5,734 nt of DNA, taken from the NCBI GenBank assembly GCA_027621895.1, contig JAQCAK010000145.1, positions 1-5,734 on the forward strand. The letters run 5' to 3'. The notes under the pieces were generated by a model, which saw nothing but the letters and a program-made list of their open reading frames with translations, was not told the DNA's origin and made no database searches. This stretch comes from Pseudomonadota bacterium. GTDB lineage: Bacteria; Pseudomonadota; Gammaproteobacteria; Pseudomonadales; Azotimanducaceae. The position numbers and the translations under genes are program-made. Shown piece by piece: positions 1 through 3,599 of the stretch. Position 1 is the stretch's first letter. Each line of letters opens with the position of its first letter.

Positions 1-364
1 TCAGGGGGAATCCATCCTGGTCATTGATGACCTCCTGGATCAGCGTGAACTGACCACCGCAGTGCTGGAACGCCTGAACTACAAGGTCACAACCTGTGCC
101 ACCGGCCAGGAAGCACTCGATCAGCTGAAGGAGAACGACTTTGACCTGGTCATCCTGGATATGGTGACCAACGATGAGTGGGATGGACTGCAATCCTTCC
201 GCGAAATTATCAGCCTGAAGCCTGACATCAGGACCCTGCTGGTCAGCGGATTCGCGGAAACCGAACAGGTTGCAGAAGCCCAGCAGCTCGGCGCCGGACC
301 TTTCCTGCGGAAACCATTTACCCTGGAAGGCATCGGCAGCCGGATCAAATCCCTGCTTGGCTGA
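1..364 (+). CDS. Response-regulator receiver domain, C-terminal fragment of a probable hybrid histidine kinase
   Basis: This is a phosphoacceptor (REC) domain that ends the protein; the gene starts left of the window and is read from base 2, giving 120 visible residues. Seen directly: the acidic pair D9-D10 in ILVIDD, the phosphorylation site D53 in VILDM, the switch residue S82 in LLVSGF, F101 in the aromatic-switch region, and the conserved lysine K104 in LRKPF. From D53 to the D of the following DG is 8 residues, one more than in CheY-like domains, and the usual MP is absent. I recall this pattern, with SGF-ETE and LGAG-KP-TLE, from REC domains at the C-terminus of PAS-containing hybrid sensor kinases. 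The GES-ILVIDD entry also looks like an interdomain linker rather than a start. No output domain follows. The product is probably a hybrid kinase; a stand-alone regulator starting just outside cannot be excluded. The stop lies inside the convergent membrane-protein gene, a 20-base overlap. Confidence 0.85.
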   Translation, partial: QGESILVIDDLLDQRELTTAVLERLNYKVTTCATGQEALDQLKENDFDLVILDMVTNDEWDGLQSFREIISLKPDIRTLLVSGFAETEQVAEAQQLGAGPFLRKPFTLEGIGSRIKSLLG

Positions 365-1166
365 CCTGCCCGGGCGACGCAACCCGGATCGACGCAAGCC
401 TGCCCATCAGCACAACAAGCGCCCAGATAAACAGCAAGGGCATGACCACAGACCTGACCAGCATGATCACGATCAGCTCAACAATGGCGCCCGCGGCAAG
501 ATCAGCAACACCATGCTGGCCGTCGTCACCCAGCACACTCGATGCCGCCTCCCAGACACCACCGAAAACACCGGATTCAGCAACGCTGGCCAGGTAACGT
601 TGGCGCAGGCTGCCCAGTTCTTCACGCGCCAGGTTCAGCGCAGATTCCGCCTGCTGGGTCCTGTCATCGAAGTACAGGCTGTCCAGCACCGCGACGGTGC
701 CCACCTCTATCAACAGCGCGAACCTGACCAGCGCAATCATCAGGCCCAGGCGAACCAGCCAGGCGAACCGGGCTGGCTGGAACAGCCAGGCGAGATAGCC
801 GGCAATCATGAGCAGGGAGGTGATGATTTTCATCACCAGGCTGCCAGAGGCCAGCAGCAGGAGTTTCTGCAGGCCGATTGCCGCCAGCCCGTAAAGCACG
901 AAGGTGGAGAAGCGTTCAATCAGGTCATTGAGGGGGTCCAGCATTTCACCCAGGTTCAGACCGACTCCTGCGCCCAGGCTGACGCTCAGGTGAACTGACT
1001 GAATGACGGATATCACCGCATTCAGGCCGCGGGCAGTGGCATAGACCACCAGGCTGTCGGCCATGCTCAGGTCCAGGTACGCCCTGGCCGCGGCATCCAT
1101 TTCCGGCAGCCAGTTGGCTATCAGCCCGACCAGCACCATCGTTCCGACCAGGACCTTCAGCGCCAT
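345..1166 (-). CDS. Conserved multi-pass inner-membrane protein of unknown function
   Basis: This is a 273-residue hydrophobic protein whose function I do not recognise. By eye there are about five membrane segments: 1-19 (uncleaved signal or anchor), about 88-108, 110-130, 134-158 and a long one at 225-257. A polar, charged stretch at about 163-195 may form a short helix or coiled coil outside the membrane. Residues 46-90 contain ARGLNAVIS and GEMLDPLNDLIERFS. I remember similar LDP-NDL-ERFS text from unnamed gammaproteobacterial membrane proteins, but cannot verify this here. I chose the ATG at 1166 over one at 1190. It follows the stop of the upstream gene by one base and has GGGTGG eight bases upstream, whereas 1190 has no clear ribosome site and would overlap that gene by 23 bases. 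It is very likely co-transcribed and translationally coupled with the chalcone-isomerase-like gene. Its 3' end overlaps the receiver-domain gene by 20 bases. Confidence 0.75.
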   Translation of the reverse strand: MALKVLVGTMVLVGLIANWLPEMDAAARAYLDLSMADSLVVYATARGLNAVISVIQSVHLSVSLGAGVGLNLGEMLDPLNDLIERFSTFVLYGLAAIGLQKLLLLASGSLVMKIITSLLMIAGYLAWLFQPARFAWLVRLGLMIALVRFALLIEVGTVAVLDSLYFDDRTQQAESALNLAREELGSLRQRYLASVAESGVFGGVWEAASSVLGDDGQHGVADLAAGAIVELIVIMLVRSVVMPLLFIWALVVLMGRLASIRVASPGQVSQAGI

Positions 1167-1167
1167 G

Positions 1168-1551
1168 CTATTGACCACCCAGCAAATCATGCTTCAGATT
1201 CTCGGAAACCGGCTCGCCACCGATCCATTGCGTCAACACCGAGGCCATCAGTTCTCTGCCGGGATCAAACACGATCTCTTCACCATTCACCTGCACTCGA
1301 TCGTTCAATGAAACGATCTGCTGCTCATCGCGGGTTTTCGCCGGCAGATAGAGCTCGCAGGTGTACAGATCCACAAACATGGCCTGCCGGGTCCCGCGAC
1401 CATTAAGTGTCAGCTCGTCTGTCGGGACGAGTTCAGCAGCAACCAGCCCGGCCGCGGGCAGGCAGGCAATCAGCACGACCTGCAGCAGCCGTCTCAGGGG
1501 ATCCTTGAAAATTCTCGCCACGTTCAGCTCAGGATGATTGCTTCCGGCCAT
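1168..1551 (-). CDS. Short chalcone-isomerase-like periplasmic protein, apparently lacking the middle of the domain
   Basis: This is a 127-residue secreted protein that I recognise as a bacterial chalcone-isomerase-like protein (the Chalcone_3 kind). These are periplasmic proteins of unknown role and are not shown to be flavonoid enzymes. A signal peptide is visible: basic residues R20-R21, hydrophobic 22-39, probable cleavage near VAA-EL (39/40). LIAC at 27-30 could alternatively be a lipobox. The N-terminal hallmark is at 48-72: LTLNGRGTR, then an aromatic/LY strand ending in ELYLPAK. The C-terminal hallmark is at 85-125: VQVNGEEI, then LTQWIGGEPVSENLKHDLL. From memory, family members are about 180-200 residues and have 60-70 residues between these blocks, with a GD motif and a helical region. 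Here only about ten residues separate them, so an in-frame internal deletion is likely. The reading frame is intact, with AGGA four bases before the ATG. It is first in an operon with the membrane protein. Confidence 0.75.
   Translation of the reverse strand: MAGSNHPELNVARIFKDPLRRLLQVVLIACLPAAGLVAAELVPTDELTLNGRGTRQAMFVDLYTCELYLPAKTRDEQQIVSLNDRVQVNGEEIVFDPGRELMASVLTQWIGGEPVSENLKHDLLGGQ
1175..1180 (-). promoter_or_regulatory. Ribosome binding site deciding the membrane-protein start
   Basis: On the minus strand GGGTGG lies eight bases before the ATG at 1166. It supports this start over the ATG at 1190, which has only weak purine-rich sequence before it. The site lies within the last codons of the upstream gene, as expected for translational coupling. 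Confidence 0.4.
1299..1318. repeat. Perfect 7-bp inverted repeat with 6-base loop inside the chalcone-isomerase-like gene
   Basis: The arms GATCGTT (1299-1305) and AACGATC (1312-1318) are exact reverse complements around the loop CAATGA. The element covers codons 79-85, exactly where the N-terminal and C-terminal halves of the domain appear to be joined. It has no T-run on either strand, so it is not a usual terminator. It may be a deletion scar, a short hairpin in the mRNA, or chance. Confidence 0.6.
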
Positions 1552-1591
1552 CTTATCCTATCTGCCAGGCAGGCCGGACATCCCTGGGAAC

Positions 1592-1600
1592 TGCTAAGAT
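1592..1600 (+). promoter_or_regulatory. Possible extended -10 promoter element for the GT-C glycosyltransferase gene
   Basis: TGCTAAGAT fits an extended -10 (TGn followed by a 4/6 match to TATAAT). It would start transcription near 1607, about 25 bases before the ATG at 1633. No good -35 is visible at the usual distance, which extended -10 promoters tolerate. It lies in the 81-base divergent gap. I found no comparable minus-strand promoter for the chalcone-isomerase-like gene. Confidence 0.25.
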
Positions 1601-1621
1601 GCGAATCGATCAGCTGGAATC

Positions 1622-1628
1622 AGGTAAG
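1622..1628 (+). promoter_or_regulatory. Ribosome binding site deciding the GT-C glycosyltransferase start
   Basis: AGGTAAG, with AGG eight bases before the ATG at 1633, supports this start. The open frame extends up to an ATG at 1534, but that one lies inside the divergent gene and would add 33 residues unlike the family before the first membrane helix. Confidence 0.4.
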
Positions 1629-1632
1629 TTGG

Positions 1633-3084
1633 ATGGCAGAATACCCCCGCCAGGGCCTCTTGACGCTCGTTCACCTGGCGGTGCTTGTGCTGGTGACCGC
1701 CTTCGCCTACCAGGCTGTGCGAAACCATCACTTCGTCTGGGACACCATCCCCTTTGTCCTTGAGAACCCCTGGGTGCACGAGTGGACCCTCGAGAACGTC
1801 AAGTCGATGTTCACCTCAGCCCATCGTGCCAACTGGCACCCGGTGGTACTGCTGTCACATGCTCTGGATATATCCCTGTTTGGCTATGACAGCGGCAGCC
1901 ATCACCTGGTCAACCTGGGCATGCACATCATCAATGCCCTGCTGGTGTACGGATTGATCAGGCGACTGCTTGGACTGGCAGGCCAGGAACCAATGCCCGC
2001 GAGCTGGACTGCTTTCCTGACAGCGATGATTTTCGCAATACACCCGCAACACGTGGAATCCGTGGCCTGGGTTGTCGAACGAAAGGATGTGCTTTACTCC
2101 ATCTTTGCGCTTGGCTGCCTGATGGTCTACCTGGGACATGCCCGGCATGCTGATCATCAGGGCGGCGGATTGATCTGCCTGTTGCTGTTCTGCCTGGCGG
2201 TCGGCGCCAAACCCATGGCTGTCACCATTCCTTTCGTGCTGCTGATGTTTGACCTCTATCCCCTGCGCCGAATCGATCTCACGCCGGGTGACATCACTCG
2301 CTCACTCGCTGCGAAGTGGCCTTATCTGCTGATCACCGCTGCCGTGATCGTGGTCACACTCAACACCCAGGCGAAAACCATGCCGAACCTGCAGGATCTG
2401 CCGGTCTGGGCGCGCGTCGCCAACGCGGTGGACAACACCTGGTTCTACACGCTGCACTACCTGTGGCCGGTGAATCTGTCGCCTTTTTATCCCTACCCCT
2501 TGAACGCCGCCTATCTGGCGAGCCCGCAGTTCTGGTTACCCGGTGCTGTCTTCCTGACCGTGACGCTGTGCACGACAGCACTGCTCTGGAGACAGGGATT
2601 GCGCTGGCCCCTGCTGCTCGCCGGATTCTACCTGCTGACGCTGCTGCCGGTTTCCGGCCTGATCCAGGTCGGCCCCGCCAAGGCCACTGATCATTATGTG
2701 TACCTGGCAACCATCCCATTTTCCCTGCTGACCGCGCTGGGTATCAGCTGGTGCTGGACACGCTTCAGACGAACCCGGATCGTACTGCTGCCAGTGGCCG
2801 GTGCATATCTTGCCCTCCTGCTGGCTGTGACCCTGGTGCAGGTCAATGTCTGGAGTAACCCACTGTCGCTATGGACCTTCGTCACCAACCGATACCCGGA
2901 CCATCCTTTCGTCCACCGGAATCTGTCAGCGGTCTACGTGACGATGAATGAATGGGACAGGGCGCTGTACCACGGTGAAAAAAGCCTGCAACTGGGTTCT
3001 CCTGATACCCAGTGGGTCATCGATCTTCGCCAGGACTATGAATCAAGGCAGGCTGAACTTAAGGATCAGAGCGACGGAAGGTAA
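1633..3084 (+). CDS. Membrane glycosyltransferase-like protein of the bacterial TMTC/TPR (GT-C fold) family
   Basis: This is a 483-residue polytopic protein resembling bacterial relatives of TMTC proteins. These have a GT-C membrane domain followed by TPRs and probably transfer a sugar from a polyprenyl-phosphate donor on the periplasmic side; animal TMTCs are O-mannosyltransferases. Family landmarks in order: helix 9-29; first outer loop with WDT and ENPW (36-47); ANWHP...SHALD..LFG (66-84); HHLVNLGMH (90-98); HPQHVESVAW then ERKD (137-152); KPMAVTIPF then FDLYPL (193-211); HYLWPVNLSPFYPYP (275-289); ATDHYVYLATIPF (351-363); and VWSNPLSLW (406-414). A single TPR-like unit follows (about 425-458, HRNLSAVYVTMNEWDRAL). 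Family members often carry several TPRs, so this one is short. The first loop has one aspartate (D37) where I recall an acidic pair in many relatives. Acceptor and sugar are unknown. Its end overlaps the convergent GtrA gene by 26 bases. Confidence 0.85.
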   Translation: MAEYPRQGLLTLVHLAVLVLVTAFAYQAVRNHHFVWDTIPFVLENPWVHEWTLENVKSMFTSAHRANWHPVVLLSHALDISLFGYDSGSHHLVNLGMHIINALLVYGLIRRLLGLAGQEPMPASWTAFLTAMIFAIHPQHVESVAWVVERKDVLYSIFALGCLMVYLGHARHADHQGGGLICLLLFCLAVGAKPMAVTIPFVLLMFDLYPLRRIDLTPGDITRSLAAKWPYLLITAAVIVVTLNTQAKTMPNLQDLPVWARVANAVDNTWFYTLHYLWPVNLSPFYPYPLNAAYLASPQFWLPGAVFLTVTLCTTALLWRQGLRWPLLLAGFYLLTLLPVSGLIQVGPAKATDHYVYLATIPFSLLTALGISWCWTRFRRTRIVLLPVAGAYLALLLAVTLVQVNVWSNPLSLWTFVTNRYPDHPFVHRNLSAVYVTMNEWDRALYHGEKSLQLGSPDTQWVIDLRQDYESRQAELKDQSDGR

Positions 3085-3523
3085 ACCGGCTGTGTCCAAA
3101 ATAGCTGATGATGACCGTGACGAACACGGTCAGGCCCTGGGCCAGTATCGGATGCAGCCCGGCAACTTCCACCAGTGCTGCGAGCATGCCGAGATTCACC
3201 AGGAAGGAGACACCATAGACCAGGTAGGTTCTGAAGTACTCGGCCAGGAAATTGCCATCAGATTTGAACACGAGGTAACGATAGACCAGGAACGCGTTGG
3301 TAATCGCAATCACCTGCGACACCAGGGCAATCAACAGATAGTGCAGTTGATGTTCCAGCAGCAGATACAGGCCGGCAAAAACCAGGAACGCGAACAGCGT
3401 GTTGTAGCCCCCGGCAACAAGGTAGCGGATCACCGTGCCGTATTTTTGCAGGTATTCCCGATACAATTGTGTCAGACGCGAGCTGATATCAGGCTCCGTG
3501 ATCGTAACGGACGTACAGTTCAC
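3059..3523 (-). CDS. GtrA-family membrane protein, putative polyprenyl-phosphate-sugar flippase
   Basis: This is a small four-helix inner-membrane protein of the GtrA family (154 residues from the GTG at 3523). Family members are thought to flip undecaprenyl- or other polyprenyl-phosphate-linked sugars to the periplasmic face for O-antigen or cell-wall modification, usually with a GtrB synthase and a dedicated glycosyltransferase. Landmarks: KYGTVIRYLVAGGYNTL (27-43) entering helix 1; ITNAFLVYRYLVFKS (74-88) after helix 2; helix 3 at about 97-121; and VTVIISYFGHSRFTF (135-149) closing helix 4. There are helices at about 31-54 and 61-80. The start is uncertain. GTG has no good ribosome site, the first ten residues are not family-like, and no ATG lies between it and the upstream in-frame stop; a TTG at 3466 is the next option. 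The partner here is probably the convergent GT-C gene, whose 3' end it overlaps. No GtrB is visible. Confidence 0.85.
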   Translation of the reverse strand: MNCTSVTITEPDISSRLTQLYREYLQKYGTVIRYLVAGGYNTLFAFLVFAGLYLLLEHQLHYLLIALVSQVIAITNAFLVYRYLVFKSDGNFLAEYFRTYLVYGVSFLVNLGMLAALVEVAGLHPILAQGLTVFVTVIISYFGHSRFTFRRSDP

Positions 3524-3551
3524 TGAGTACCAGTTCCACGAAATTCTGCAT
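3489..3551 (-). CDS. Small ORF overlapping the GtrA start, leader peptide or displaced N-terminus
   Basis: The ORF encodes 20 residues (MQNFVELVLSELYVRYDHGA). Its ATG at 3551 is preceded directly by GGAAGAG, a better ribosome site than the one at the GtrA GTG. The same frame opens further to an ATG at 3572, giving 27 residues starting MDAPLEE, but that ATG overlaps the -10 of the putative promoter. The ORF ends at TGA inside GtrA codons 11-12, in a different frame from GtrA. It may be a translated leader, the true GtrA N-terminus displaced by a one-base indel, or chance. Confidence 0.3.
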   Translation of the reverse strand: MQNFVELVLSELYVRYDHGA

Positions 3552-3570
3552 CTCTTCCAACGGAGCGTCC

Positions 3571-3599
3571 ATTATATGAGTTCTGCGCCAGCGTGACCA
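3571..3599 (-). promoter_or_regulatory. Candidate sigma-70 promoter for the GtrA gene
   Basis: Read on the minus strand, a perfect TATAAT (3576-3571) is preceded at 17 bases by TGGTCA (3599-3594), a 4/6 match to TTGACA. Transcription would start near 3564, about 40 bases upstream of the GtrA GTG and just before the small ORF's ribosome site. The -35 lies on the start codon of the divergent AsmA-like gene, so the two transcription units interlock. Confidence 0.4.
3576..3596 (+). other. Six-codon mini-ORF overlapping the AsmA-like GTG start
   Basis: ATG at 3576 opens a six-residue frame (MSSAPA). Its TGA (3594-3596) overlaps the GTG start of the AsmA-like gene (3593-3595). GGAG lies ten bases before its ATG, while the GTG itself has only a distant GAG. 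The AsmA-like gene could therefore be started by ribosomes terminating on this mini-cistron. This is inference from layout only. Confidence 0.25.

Noticed and set aside
365..377. CCTGCCCGGGCG palindrome-like sequence after the receiver-domain stop
   Set aside because: The symmetric core has no loop and no following T-run, and it lies inside the coding region of the convergent gene, so I do not call a terminator.
270..998. 242-codon open frame on the + strand
   Set aside because: It lies antisense to the multi-pass membrane protein. Its product is rich in Q, H and R with no domain I recognise, as expected for the complement of a Leu/Ile/Val-rich membrane gene. The minus-strand gene has a ribosome site, an operon partner and clear membrane helices.
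1552..1580. Minus-strand TAGGAT just before the chalcone-isomerase-like ATG as a -10
   Set aside because: It overlaps the ribosome site and would put the transcription start at or beyond the ATG. No matching -35 was seen.
1534..1632. Upstream extension of the GT-C gene to the ATG at 1534
   Set aside because: The extra 33 residues overlap the start of the divergent gene and do not resemble the family's N-terminus. The ATG at 1633 has AGGTAAG at good spacing.
2948..3526. 192-codon open frame on the + strand
   Set aside because: It is antisense to GtrA, which has clear family motifs, and overlaps the end of the GT-C gene. The product is Q/H/E-rich and unlike any family I know.
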